Counted from the first letter of the stretch, positions 18,797 through 27,477 are shown. The stretch: 64,000 nt of DNA from an uncultured Bacteroidota bacterium (GCA_903824665.1 CAIJXT010000020.1:1-64000), one strand, 5' to 3'. Notes: generated by a model not told the origin, from the letters alone. Translations and numbers: made by a program.

Positions 18797-20905
18797 ATGA
18801 AAAAGATAACATTATCTATTATAGCCCTGGCGGTGGCAGCGACTACTTATTCGCAAACCGTCAACCGCAGTATCAGGCCTCAGCCCGGCCCTGCTCCGGA
18901 AATCTCACTCGGCAAATCCGAGAGTTTCACCCTTGCCAATGGCATGAAGGTTTTTGTGGTCGAAAACCACAAACTCCCAACCATAGAATGTAGCATACAG
19001 CTCGACATAAAACCAGAGATCGAAGGAGATATGGCTGGTTTTGGTCAGATGATGTCGGACCTCGTTATGGCAGGCACCGCTACCCGCTCCAAAGACAAGC
19101 TGAACGCCGAAATAGACCAGATGGGTGCCAGCATAGATGTAGATGATGAAAGCATCGAAGCAAGCGGCCTGAAAAAATATCAGGACAAAATTTTCGAACT
19201 CATGGCCGATGTCGCTATGAATGCCGTAATCCCGCAGGACGAGCTCGACCGCGCTAAAAAGAAAGTACTATCCGGCCTCGAAACCCAGAAAAACGAACCA
19301 GATGCCATGGTCCGCAATGTCAGCGCTATGATCAACTATGGTGCAGCACATCCTTATGGCCAGATCGCTACTCAGGAGTCGGTAAAAAAGATCACCCTCG
19401 AGCGTTGTCGTAGCTACTACAAAACCTACTTCCGCCCCAATGTAGCCTACATGGCCATCATTGGCGATGTTACAGCCGCCGAGCTCAAGCCAATTATCGA
19501 AAAACACTTCGGCAAATGGCAGCGTGCCAATGTACCTTCAGCAGCTTATCCAGCTCCGCTCACAGCCTCAGGCAAATCAACCAAGGTATCCTTTGCGCCA
19601 CGTACTTCAGCAGTACAGAGTGTGGTGAGTGTCACCTACCCTATTGCAGAACTCAAACCCGGCATGGACGATGTGATCAAGGTCAAGGTAGCCAACACCA
19701 TCCTCGGTGGCGGCTCTCAGGGCAGGCTCTTCCAGAACATCCGCGAAAAACACGGCTGGGGATATGGCTCTTACTCTGCCATCAGCGAAGATGATATCTG
19801 TGGCAACTTCACCGCTTCACTTAAGTGCAAGAACAACGTTTCAGACAGTGCGCTCGAAGCCCTTATCAACGAAATGCGTATTATTCGCATCGAAAAAGTA
19901 AGCGACTCAACGCTCCGCAATACCATCAATTTTATGTCCGGCAATTTTGCCATCGGGCTTGAAGATCCCAAACGCATCGCGCAGTTTGCTATCAATATTG
20001 AGCGCTACCACATGCCAAAGGACTACTACAAAAACTACCTCAAGAACCTCAGCGCTGTAACCGTCGACGATGTGCTCGCTATTTCTCAGAAGTACATCCG
20101 CCCCGACAATACCAACATCATCGTTGCCGGTAGCAAAGAAGAAGTAGCCAACAAACTCGCACGGTTCTCTGCCGACGGCAAAGTTGATTATTACGACTAT
20201 GCCGGCAAGCCTATCACTCCTTCTGAAGTAAAAGCTGTGCCACTCGGCCTCACTGCCGACGATGTGTACAAAAAGTATGTTGCAGCCATTGGAGGCGAGA
20301 AGGCACTCAACGCCCTCAAAGACATCACCGTTTCCAGCACCAGCGAGGTTCAGGGCATGCCCATCACAGTTACCATCATGAAGAAGAGCGGCTACAAGCT
20401 CAAACAGTCCGTTGACGCAAGCATGGGCGGCAACAAAATGACCGTTCAGAAAAAAGTATTCAATGGCACTACCGGCTATCAGGAGCAGCAGGGCAAAAAA
20501 GCAGACCTCACCGCGGCAGAAATCGCCGAGACGAAGCAGGAAGCAGACCTTCAGGCAGAGCTCCACGATGCACAGTACGGTATCAAACGCACGCTCAAGG
20601 GCATCGAAACACTCGACGGTATCGACGCATACATCGTAGAGTCGGTGAATGCAGCCAACGTAAAAACCACCGAATACTACGATACGAAAAACGGATTGCT
20701 CGTACGCCAGACCAAGTATGACAAAGACCCGCAGGGCAATCCCGTTTCACAGTCTACAGATATGTCCGACTACCGCGAGATACCCGGCACCAACGGCTAC
20801 AAAATGCCCTACTTCATGAGCATACCCGCCGGCGGCATGAGCTTCAACCTCAAGGTACAATCTGTAGAGGTCAACAAAGGCATTGCTGATACCGAGTTCA
20901 ATTAA
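18797..20905 (+). CDS. M16 family peptidase-like protein, non-catalytic partner with C-terminal extra domain
   Basis: 702 residues with a signal peptide (MKKITLSIIALAVAATTYS). Both M16 halves are present, but the position of HxxEH reads GQMMSDLVMAG, so the zinc site is missing and the protein should be catalytically dead. A glycine-rich loop typical of the alpha subunit (ILGGGSQGRLFQNIREK) is present and could bind substrate. Residues from about 488 form an added beta-rich domain (YKKYVAAIGGEKALNAL onward), like the lipoprotein/outer-membrane carrier-type domains seen in Bacteroidota members. It lies 27 bases after the active partner, so the two should be made together. Confidence 0.88.
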   Translation: MKKITLSIIALAVAATTYSQTVNRSIRPQPGPAPEISLGKSESFTLANGMKVFVVENHKLPTIECSIQLDIKPEIEGDMAGFGQMMSDLVMAGTATRSKDKLNAEIDQMGASIDVDDESIEASGLKKYQDKIFELMADVAMNAVIPQDELDRAKKKVLSGLETQKNEPDAMVRNVSAMINYGAAHPYGQIATQESVKKITLERCRSYYKTYFRPNVAYMAIIGDVTAAELKPIIEKHFGKWQRANVPSAAYPAPLTASGKSTKVSFAPRTSAVQSVVSVTYPIAELKPGMDDVIKVKVANTILGGGSQGRLFQNIREKHGWGYGSYSAISEDDICGNFTASLKCKNNVSDSALEALINEMRIIRIEKVSDSTLRNTINFMSGNFAIGLEDPKRIAQFAINIERYHMPKDYYKNYLKNLSAVTVDDVLAISQKYIRPDNTNIIVAGSKEEVANKLARFSADGKVDYYDYAGKPITPSEVKAVPLGLTADDVYKKYVAAIGGEKALNALKDITVSSTSEVQGMPITVTIMKKSGYKLKQSVDASMGGNKMTVQKKVFNGTTGYQEQQGKKADLTAAEIAETKQEADLQAELHDAQYGIKRTLKGIETLDGIDAYIVESVNAANVKTTEYYDTKNGLLVRQTKYDKDPQGNPVSQSTDMSDYREIPGTNGYKMPYFMSIPAGGMSFNLKVQSVEVNKGIADTEFN

Positions 20906-20930
20906 TACGCTCATTATTAATTTACTGTTT

Positions 20931-20964
20931 ACCAGGCACCCATCAGTGGTGCCTGGTTTGTTTC
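20931..20964 (+). terminator. Rho-independent terminator after the M16 pair
   Basis: A 10-bp stem (20931-20940 with 20948-20957) with a 7-base loop is followed by the T-rich TTGTTT. Confidence 0.8.
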
Positions 20965-21002
20965 AGGCCGGCCACATCGCTGCAACTCTGTACAATTCCT
21001 GT

Positions 21003-21010
21003 TATCTTCG
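21003..21010 (+). promoter_or_regulatory. -7-like box 5 nt before the pth ATG
   Basis: TATCTTCG, one base off TAnnTTTG, ends exactly five bases before the ATG at 21016, the same geometry as several other genes here. Confidence 0.45.
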
Positions 21011-21015
21011 CACAC

Positions 21016-21576
21016 ATGAAATTCCTTATCGTAGGGCTGGGCAATATAGGCGCTGAATATGACGCTACCCGTCACAACATCGGATTCGACATAGCAGATA
21101 CTTTCGTCATCAAAAATGGTGGCACCTTCACACTCGACCGCCATGCATTCGTCGCCGAGGTCCGCTGGAAGGGGCGCACATTTGTGGTTATCAAGCCTAC
21201 CACATTTATGAACCTTAGTGGCAAAGCCGCCAAATACTGGCTCGACAAAGAAAAGATCGCCCCCGAAAACATGCTCGTCCTCGTCGACGATCTCGCACTA
21301 CCCCTCGGCACCCTGCGCCTCCGTGCTACAGGCAGCGATGCCGGCCACAATGGGCTCAAGAATATGCAGCTTGTCCTCACCAACGATAAGTATCCCCGGC
21401 TCCGCTTCGGTATCGGCAACGACTTCCCAAAAGGGCGCCAGGTCGACTTTGTACTCGGCAAGTGGAAACCCTCAGAGCTCCCCATCGTGCAGCAGGCACT
21501 GCTGCGCAGCGTCGACGCCATAGAGTGTTTCGCCACACAAGGCATCGGCAAAGCCATGACCGAATTCAACAAGTAG
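21016..21576 (+). CDS. pth: Peptidyl-tRNA hydrolase
   Basis: 186 residues. Pth releases tRNA from peptidyl-tRNA that has dropped off ribosomes. N10 and the catalytic H20 are visible in VGLGNIGAEYDATRHNIGFD, together with PTTFMNLSGKA, VDDLALPLGTLRLR and GSDAGHNGLKNM; these are the substrate-binding blocks of the family. The length is normal. It appears monocistronic, lying between the M16 terminator and an inverted repeat. Confidence 0.96.
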   Translation: MKFLIVGLGNIGAEYDATRHNIGFDIADTFVIKNGGTFTLDRHAFVAEVRWKGRTFVVIKPTTFMNLSGKAAKYWLDKEKIAPENMLVLVDDLALPLGTLRLRATGSDAGHNGLKNMQLVLTNDKYPRLRFGIGNDFPKGRQVDFVLGKWKPSELPIVQQALLRSVDAIECFATQGIGKAMTEFNK

Positions 21577-21596
21577 TTTACGCTTCAGATCCCACG

Positions 21597-21626
21597 GTGT
21601 GGTACACTTCCAAAAGTGTGCCACAC
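21597..21626. repeat. 13-bp inverted repeat downstream of pth
   Basis: Arms 21597-21609 and 21614-21626 pair with one G-T and a 4-base loop. There is no T-tract right after it, so it may be a weak terminator or a processed 3' end. Confidence 0.5.
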
Positions 21627-21685
21627 CTCCCCTTTAAAACCAAATAGCCTCAAACCAAAAGCAACGTACTGCCACCCGGCTTTTG

Positions 21686-21865
21686 CTATGTTGATCTACC
21701 GCATAGCCATTCGGGAGGCCAGTTATTAAAACTTCTATACCCACCATCAGATTTTGCCACCTCTTCCAGAATCTTCAAAGCGACGGAGATGTCAGCCTCC
21801 GTACTTTTTTGCTCCAGGTCCTCGTAATAATAAAGATTGAATTTTTCATTGTATATTGTTACCAT
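21686..21865 (-). CDS. Possible small hypothetical protein
   Basis: A 59-residue open frame starting MVTIYNEKFNLYYYEDLEQ, acidic and tyrosine-rich, in the gap between pth and the first cyclase gene and divergent from the latter. An upstream GTG would add three residues. It shows no domain I know and has no visible promoter box; it may be real or a chance frame. Confidence 0.3.
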   Translation of the reverse strand: MVTIYNEKFNLYYYEDLEQKSTEADISVALKILEEVAKSDGGYRSFNNWPPEWLCGRST

Positions 21866-21878
21866 ATAACTCACGAAT

Positions 21879-24053
21879 ATGAGGCAAACAATTGTTGCAG
21901 CAATTTTGCTTTTGATTTTAGGCCAAACATCGGCTGCATATGGTCATAAAAAAGGACAGGCCTACATCGATTCACTAATGGCTGAATTGCCCTCCCGGGG
22001 CAACGATTCAAACAAAGTAGTATTGCTTGACGAACTTTCTACGCGATACAGTCTGATCAATCCCGATGAAGGGTTGAAGTACGGTAATCAGGCGCTGAAA
22101 CTGGCAACAGATTTAGGTTGGAATCAGGGCATCGCACTGTCCAACACCGCCGTTGGCATGAACTACCAGAAAAAGTCTGATTATGAAACAGCTTTGGAAT
22201 ATCTGTTAAAAGCGCTGAAAATAAATGAAACCTTCGGATACAAATCAGCACTGGCGAATGTCAACATGCAGATAGGTGTAAATTATAAGCTGCGCGGAGA
22301 TTTCTCAAGGGCGCTTTCCTACTACGAAGTCTCACTCAGGTTGCGGAAAGAGTTAGGGGACAAAGAACTGATTGGCACAGTTCTGGGCAATATCGGCAAC
22401 ATTTACAAGGCACAGGGCAACTATCCTAAAGCTTTGGAGTATTACCTGATGCGCCTTAAAATAGGAGAAGAAACGCAGGATAGCATCGGTATCGCTACCG
22501 TCACCGGAAATATCGGCAATGTGCACTACTTGTTGCACGACTATCCACGGGCATTAGAGTACAATACTAAAGCACTGAAGATTTTTGAACGCCTTGGCGA
22601 TAAAAACAATACTGCCAGGATCAACGCAAACATTGGAGCTATCTATGTCGATAAGGGAAACTACGATGTTGCCCTGACACACGAACTTATGGCACTTACA
22701 CTATACGAAGAGTTGGGCAGTAAAACAGGTATTGTAGATGCCACCGATAATATCGCGGCTATCTATGTGAAGCTGAAGAATTTCCCGGCAGCTTTAGCCT
22801 TCGAATTCAAGGCACTCAGGATGGTTGAGGCTATTGGCAATAAATTGGGCCAGGCTATTACGCTGGCTAGCATCGGAATGACCTATGTTGAAATGGCCAA
22901 AGACACTTCTGCTAAAAGGTATCAAGGCAAACAGCAATTGAATACGCTACCGCAAGACCTGCGCAGTTTAACAATTCCCATGCCGGCTGGTCGAATTGGC
23001 AAAGCGGAGTTAGCGATCGAATACATTCTTAAAGCCATAGTTATTGCAGAGGAGAATCAATCGTTAAGTACATTGGAAGGTGCCTACAACAATCTCAAAG
23101 AGGCCTATATTTTAACCGGAAATCACAAAAAGGCATTTGAAGCGCTGGCAAACTACCATGCTATCAAGGATTCAGTTTTCTCACAAGACAACAAAGAGCA
23201 AATGATACGGATGGGCATGAAGTATGATTTCGACAAGCAACGATTTTCAGATAGCATGAAAACAGTGGAGATGGAGCGAATAGCAACTGCAAAGTACCAG
23301 CGTCAGAAAAGGTATAAACTGGCTGCCATTGCTGGAATTGTACTCCTTGGCGGTTTTTCTTTCTTTATTGCAAAAGAGCGAAAGAAATCAGACAGAGCGC
23401 GTGAAGTAGCAGACCGTGAGCGGAAAAAGTCTGACGAATTACTGCTCAACATCCTTCCCGCTGAAGTGGCAGAAGAACTTAAGGCTAAAGGCAGTGCCGA
23501 AGCCAAACTGATAGATGATGTAACCGTTCTTTTTACCGACTTCAAGGGATTTACACAACTATCCGAAAAACTGACTGCCAAAGAACTCGTAAGCGAAATA
23601 AATACCTGCTTCTCTGCCTTCGACTACATTATGCAAAAGCATGGCGTGGAAAAAATAAAAACCATTGGCGATGCCTATATGGCTGCAGGTGGCCTGCCCA
23701 CACCCAATAAAACACATGCCGAAGACGTAGTAAAAGCCGCGCTGGATATACAGGCCTTCATGCACCGCCACAAGACGGAACGCGAGGCGGAGGGAAAACT
23801 ATTCTTCGAGATAAGGATTGGCGTACATACCGGCCCCGTAGTAGCAGGCATAGTAGGCATCAAGAAATTCGCCTACGACATCTGGGGTGACACAGTAAAC
23901 ACCGCGAGTCGCATGGAAAGCAGTGGCACAGTGGGAAAGGTAAACATCTCTGAAACGACGTGCGAACTGGTGAAAAATAAGTTCAACTGCGAGTATAGGG
24001 GTGAAGTAGAGGCAAAAGGAAAGGGGGTAATGAAAATGTATTTTGTATCGTAA
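21879..24053 (+). CDS. TPR-containing membrane class III adenylate cyclase, copy 1
   Basis: 724 residues. A signal peptide or N-terminal membrane segment (MRQTIVAAILLLILGQ) is followed by a long array of TPR helices (about residues 40-460, repeats such as GNYPKALEYYLMRLKIGEE), one transmembrane helix (about 478-497, AAIAGIVLLGGFSFFIA), a charged linker and a C-terminal cyclase domain. Metal residues are D554 (LFTDFKGFT) and D598 (IGDAYMAAGG). K594 and D667 are the adenine-selecting pair, and N674/R678 (NTASRMES) stabilise the transition state. All are intact, so it should make cAMP in the cytoplasm in response to signals bound by the extracytoplasmic TPR part. The second cyclase gene starts 2 bases after its stop. 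Confidence 0.9.
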   Translation: MRQTIVAAILLLILGQTSAAYGHKKGQAYIDSLMAELPSRGNDSNKVVLLDELSTRYSLINPDEGLKYGNQALKLATDLGWNQGIALSNTAVGMNYQKKSDYETALEYLLKALKINETFGYKSALANVNMQIGVNYKLRGDFSRALSYYEVSLRLRKELGDKELIGTVLGNIGNIYKAQGNYPKALEYYLMRLKIGEETQDSIGIATVTGNIGNVHYLLHDYPRALEYNTKALKIFERLGDKNNTARINANIGAIYVDKGNYDVALTHELMALTLYEELGSKTGIVDATDNIAAIYVKLKNFPAALAFEFKALRMVEAIGNKLGQAITLASIGMTYVEMAKDTSAKRYQGKQQLNTLPQDLRSLTIPMPAGRIGKAELAIEYILKAIVIAEENQSLSTLEGAYNNLKEAYILTGNHKKAFEALANYHAIKDSVFSQDNKEQMIRMGMKYDFDKQRFSDSMKTVEMERIATAKYQRQKRYKLAAIAGIVLLGGFSFFIAKERKKSDRAREVADRERKKSDELLLNILPAEVAEELKAKGSAEAKLIDDVTVLFTDFKGFTQLSEKLTAKELVSEINTCFSAFDYIMQKHGVEKIKTIGDAYMAAGGLPTPNKTHAEDVVKAALDIQAFMHRHKTEREAEGKLFFEIRIGVHTGPVVAGIVGIKKFAYDIWGDTVNTASRMESSGTVGKVNISETTCELVKNKFNCEYRGEVEAKGKGVMKMYFVS
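23626..23740 (+). repeat. 115-bp tract identical to 25467-25581
   Basis: This part of the cyclase domain in copy 1 is base-for-base the same as the corresponding part of copy 2, although both sides of the tract differ at many synonymous positions. Confidence 0.9.
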
Positions 24054-24055
24054 AA

Positions 24056-25894
24056 ATGAGAATGAAGGCCTTTAAAATATGTCTTTTGTTATTGCTTGTC
24101 ATGGCAGCGGGCCCGCACGTCTTCGCACAGGTGCAGGGGCAGGCAAGAGTGGACTCCCTTCTGAAAGAACTGCCAAAGCAAAAGGAGGACACGAATAAGG
24201 TGAAGTTGCTGCTTAAGCTAAGCGGTACTTATGGTTATGCCGGGGCGGTAGCAGACGCGAACAAAGGGTTGGAGCTCGCTATCAAGCTAAATTGGAAACC
24301 TGGAATTGCAGATGCATACTTTTCATTGGGAAGCATATACCGGGCACAGGTGAATTACCCTAAAGCTCTGGAAAATTTGCTGAAAGCTTTGTCCGTTTAC
24401 AAAGAACTGGGGAATAAACGTATGACAGGATGGACCCTGAATTATATTGGAAAGAGCTATTTCGACCAGCGGGATTTTACAAGTGCATTGTCTTACTTTT
24501 TAAAGTGCCTTGATATATTCAGGGAAATTGATCACAAATACAGTATTGCCGGAACCTTTAATGATATTGCCAATTTTTACTGGGAACAAAGAGACTACAC
24601 AATGGCCTTTGAGTACTATTCAAAGGCATTAAATGTGTTTGAAGCAGCAGGAGTGGTTAGCGGTGTTGGGATGGTTCAAATTTCCTTAGGAGACTACTAC
24701 ACAAAAATTGGAAATTATGAACAAGCACTAAGCCATTATTCAACAGGATTACGAATTTACGATCATGTTGCAGACAGGTCAGACAACGTTTCTTATGCAT
24801 ATACCAGTGTTGCCAGGTTTTACTTCGCGCTAGCCACTGACAGCAACAAAAATGGCTTGAATAAGATTTGCAAAGGCAATAAAAAGATGGCGTTGCAGAA
24901 ATCGAAAGACTTTTTGGACACCGCGTTTGCTATTTGCAAGGAAACTGGGGAAAGCCCCAACGCTGTCTATCAAAATTACAGCCAAACAAAGGCTGCTCTG
25001 GGCGACTATAAGGGAGCGTTGGAAGACCATGTGCGGTATGTAACCATCAAAGATTCACAGTTTTCAGCTGACAATTACAAAAGATTCAACGAACTGACAT
25101 TGCAGTCGCTATTCGACAAGAAACAGGACTCGGTGAAAATGGAAGCTGCGAAAGCGGAGGCTGTTCACCAGGCCAATGAAAAACGTCAAAAAACAATCAT
25201 ATATGCTGCGGCTGGTGGCCTGGCTTTACTACTGGTATTCTTGCTATTCGTTCAGAAAGAAAAGAAAAAAGCCGACCTGTTATTACTCAATATATTACCA
25301 TCAGAAGTAGCCGAAGAACTAAAAGCCAAAGGCAGCGCCGAAGCAAAACTTATAGATGAAGTCACGGTACTCTTCACCGACTTTAAAGGCTTCACGCAAC
25401 TTTCCGAAAAGCTATCGCCAAAAGAACTGGTGGCTGAAATAAACACCTGCTTCTCGGCCTTCGACAACATTATGCAAAAGCATGGCGTGGAAAAAATAAA
25501 AACCATTGGCGATGCCTATATGGCTGCAGGTGGCCTGCCCACACCCAATAAAACACATGCCGAAGACGTAGTAAAAGCCGCACTGGATATACAGGCCTTC
25601 ATGCACCGCCATAAGGAAGAGCGGGAGGCCGCCGGAAAACTCTTCTTCGAGATAAGGATAGGAGTGCACACCGGGCCGGTAGTAGCAGGCATAGTGGGCA
25701 TCAAGAAATTCGCCTACGACATCTGGGGCGATACCGTAAACACCGCCAGCCGTATGGAAAGTAGCGGCACTGTGGGTATGGTGAATATCTCAGAAACAAC
25801 GTATGATTTAGTAAAGGATAAATTTAATTGTGAGTACAGAGGTGAGGTAGAAGCAAAGGGCAAGGGGATGATGAAGATGTACTATGCCGGATGA
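24056..25894 (+). CDS. TPR-containing membrane class III adenylate cyclase, copy 2
   Basis: 612 residues with the same layout as its upstream neighbour: signal sequence (MRMKAFKICLLLLLVMAAGP), a shorter TPR array, a transmembrane helix (about 381-398, AAAGGLALLLVFLLFVQ) and a cyclase domain. Catalytic residues are all present: D442 and D486 for metals, K482 and D555 for adenine selection, R566 in NTASRMES. The TPR region has diverged strongly from copy 1 while the cyclase domain is nearly the same protein. It begins 2 bases after the first gene, so the two are probably one transcript. The pair arose by tandem duplication and may let two inputs feed one cAMP pool, or form heterodimers. Confidence 0.9.
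   Translation: MRMKAFKICLLLLLVMAAGPHVFAQVQGQARVDSLLKELPKQKEDTNKVKLLLKLSGTYGYAGAVADANKGLELAIKLNWKPGIADAYFSLGSIYRAQVNYPKALENLLKALSVYKELGNKRMTGWTLNYIGKSYFDQRDFTSALSYFLKCLDIFREIDHKYSIAGTFNDIANFYWEQRDYTMAFEYYSKALNVFEAAGVVSGVGMVQISLGDYYTKIGNYEQALSHYSTGLRIYDHVADRSDNVSYAYTSVARFYFALATDSNKNGLNKICKGNKKMALQKSKDFLDTAFAICKETGESPNAVYQNYSQTKAALGDYKGALEDHVRYVTIKDSQFSADNYKRFNELTLQSLFDKKQDSVKMEAAKAEAVHQANEKRQKTIIYAAAGGLALLLVFLLFVQKEKKKADLLLLNILPSEVAEELKAKGSAEAKLIDEVTVLFTDFKGFTQLSEKLSPKELVAEINTCFSAFDNIMQKHGVEKIKTIGDAYMAAGGLPTPNKTHAEDVVKAALDIQAFMHRHKEEREAAGKLFFEIRIGVHTGPVVAGIVGIKKFAYDIWGDTVNTASRMESSGTVGMVNISETTYDLVKDKFNCEYRGEVEAKGKGMMKMYYAG
25467..25581 (+). repeat. 115-bp tract identical to 23626-23740
   Basis: Second copy of the identical tract, at a fixed offset of 1841 bases. 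One mismatch (25582) separates it from a further 28 identical bases, making near-identity about 145 bases long. Confidence 0.9.
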
Positions 25895-26085
25895 TGCCCG
25901 CCTGGGTAGTCTTTTCAATTCCTATGTAGGAGTTCATCAACTTGCCGATATTCCGCAGAAGGAAGCCTGCACCAACACAACTCATGGAGGTCTTTTCAGC
26001 CTTTGTTGATATTCATCAGCTTACTACAGTTCCTGAGCGTCAAAACTATACCGCAGCCGCTGTTGGTGTTCGCCACCATCAGCCT

Positions 26086-26121
26086 CGACCCGAGTACAGC
26101 ACTCATTCGAGTAAACTCCCC
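26086..26121 (+). repeat. Short dispersed repeat, copy A
   Basis: Core AGCACTCATTCG at 26098-26109, followed by AGTAAACTCCCC. It shares CTCATTCG and the C-rich tail with copies B and C. Confidence 0.6.
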
Positions 26122-26243
26122 AACCCATTTGCAATGGCAATGCAGTACTACTCGTGTTTTGTCATGTTGATCAAGCGCATTGCTACGCGGGTGGCCGCGC
26201 AGAGAAACATCTATACAGACAACAGGAACACTCAATACCTCTC

Positions 26244-26279
26244 GCGCCGTGCATAGCGCTCATTCGCGTAAACTCCCCT
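26244..26279 (+). repeat. Short dispersed repeat, copy B
   Basis: Core AGCGCTCATTCG at 26255-26266, followed by CGTAAACTCCCCT. The C-rich end is also the left arm of the adjoining inverted repeat. Confidence 0.6.
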
Positions 26280-26296
26280 CCTTTTTTAAGGAGGGG
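26275..26296. repeat. 9-bp perfect inverted repeat
   Basis: CCCCTCCTT (26275-26283) pairs with AAGGAGGGG (26288-26296) around TTTT. Confidence 0.7.
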
Positions 26297-26298
26297 AT

Positions 26299-26330
26299 GC
26301 TGTAAAAAAGGCGTAGCCATTTTTTACAGC
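26299..26330. repeat. 11-bp perfect inverted repeat with inner stem
   Basis: GCTGTAAAAAA (26299-26309) pairs with TTTTTTACAGC (26320-26330); inside, GGC and GCC form a further short stem around GTA. Confidence 0.7.
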
Positions 26331-26347
26331 TGGGGTGGTAAACCCCT

Positions 26348-26380
26348 CAACCCGAGCAAAGCGCTCATTCGACCTCCCCC
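26348..26380 (+). repeat. Short dispersed repeat, copy C
   Basis: Core AGCGCTCATTCG at 26360-26371, identical to copy B in the core, followed by ACCTCCCCC. Confidence 0.6.
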
Positions 26381-26550
26381 AGTCTAAAAAGCATTTTTCA
26401 CCCCAAAACCCGCGCCCACAGCCGAAAGAACTTTTTATCATATCGCGTATACGTCTTATGATATACAGCTAACTGCATATCATATACACCCCGTTTGCCC
26501 ATCCCCAAAACCTACCCGACCTTTATGCCCAAATACCAAAACCTATCACT

Positions 26551-27477
26551 ATGAATACCGAAAAAAAGCAACAGGCCCGCAATCTCTATTTCCAGACCGG
26601 CCTCAACAAAACCCAGATCGCCGCCATGCTCGAAATCAGCCGGCGCAGCCTCTCTTACTGGGTCAGAGAGGGCGACTGGGACCGCCTCAAAAAATCCGCC
26701 GAGCACCTGCCGGCTATACTGATAGAGAACTGCTACCACATCTTCGGCAATCTTACCGAGCGGTACCTGTCAGAGCGGCGTGTTACAGACCCTGTCAAGC
26801 CCGTTGAGATCGACGCATTGTACAAGCTCACCCGCACCATCAAGAACCTCAAAAGCCGTGCTGCCCTCAACGAGTCCATCGAGCTATGCGGCCACTTCAT
26901 GGATTTGCTCCATGCAAAGAACCCCGAGCTTGCACAAGCCGTCATGCCCTACCTCGATGAATACATGACCTCCCGTGCCAACATCAACCGGGACACCCTC
27001 CTTCCGGCCCATTTCACAGGCCTCTCGGGCACCATCCCATACCCCGACCCCGACAGAACCGAAACGCTGATCGACCATCGCGAGGCATTCTTCTCCGACC
27101 CCGAAACCGTAGAAACCTACGAGCGCTGGGGCATACCCTTCCCCTCCGAAGAAGAGATCAGCACCCTCCCTCGCGACCCGCAAACCAGTGCTGCTCCCAC
27201 CAATTCAAACGAAACAAGCGATACCCATTGCTCCGATGGAGAACAAATTGAACCCACCGATAGCGGGCAACAGTCCAACCAACCAACAGAATTACCAGAC
27301 GATAGAGATACCCGGTTTAACGACCCCGGCATCGACCCCACAGGAAAGAAGTGCGCAACTTTTGCGCAAAAACCAAACGGCCCCATAAAACATAAAGCAC
27401 TGAAAAACAACAAGTTGAAGAAAAACCATGCACGCTCAAAAAAATTTGCACAGCGTGCGCAAAAATGTAGGGGATAG
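26551..27477 (+). CDS. Terminase-small-subunit-like helix-turn-helix protein (orphan)
   Basis: 308 residues. The N-terminus (residues 5-45, with LNKTQIAAMLEISRRSLSYW) is a helix-turn-helix of the kind found in the phage terminase gpP-like N-terminal family and in transposase HTH domains. Residues 50-150 are helical. The C-terminal half is hydrophilic, Asn/Gln/Pro/Thr-rich, and ends in a very basic stretch (LKKNHARSKKFAQRAQK) that could bind nucleic acid. No terminase large subunit, portal or integrase gene is nearby, so a phage-packaging role is unlikely. It may be a domesticated or mobile DNA-binding protein. Its stop codon abuts, without a gap, the stop codon of the convergent epimerase gene. 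Confidence 0.65.
   Translation: MNTEKKQQARNLYFQTGLNKTQIAAMLEISRRSLSYWVREGDWDRLKKSAEHLPAILIENCYHIFGNLTERYLSERRVTDPVKPVEIDALYKLTRTIKNLKSRAALNESIELCGHFMDLLHAKNPELAQAVMPYLDEYMTSRANINRDTLLPAHFTGLSGTIPYPDPDRTETLIDHREAFFSDPETVETYERWGIPFPSEEEISTLPRDPQTSAAPTNSNETSDTHCSDGEQIEPTDSGQQSNQPTELPDDRDTRFNDPGIDPTGKKCATFAQKPNGPIKHKALKNNKLKKNHARSKKFAQRAQKCRG

Larger units (their letters stand above)
25895..26550. other. Repeat-rich intergenic region between cyclases and HTH gene
   Basis: About 650 bases without a believable gene. It holds three copies of a short repeat and two adjacent inverted repeats (listed separately). Open frames here have no coding character and cross the repeats. Confidence 0.6.

Noticed and set aside
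26275-26330. Hairpins considered as a terminator of the cyclase operon
   Set aside because: They lie about 380 bases after the stop codon, have no terminal T-tract outside the stems and are accompanied by repeats, so a mobile or REP-like origin fits better.
26086-26380. CRISPR array
   Set aside because: Only three imperfect repeat copies at irregular distances, with no regular spacers and no cas genes.
25942-26387. Open frames of 77-104 codons in the spacer after the cyclases
   Set aside because: They run through the direct and inverted repeats, differ in frame and show no conserved domain.
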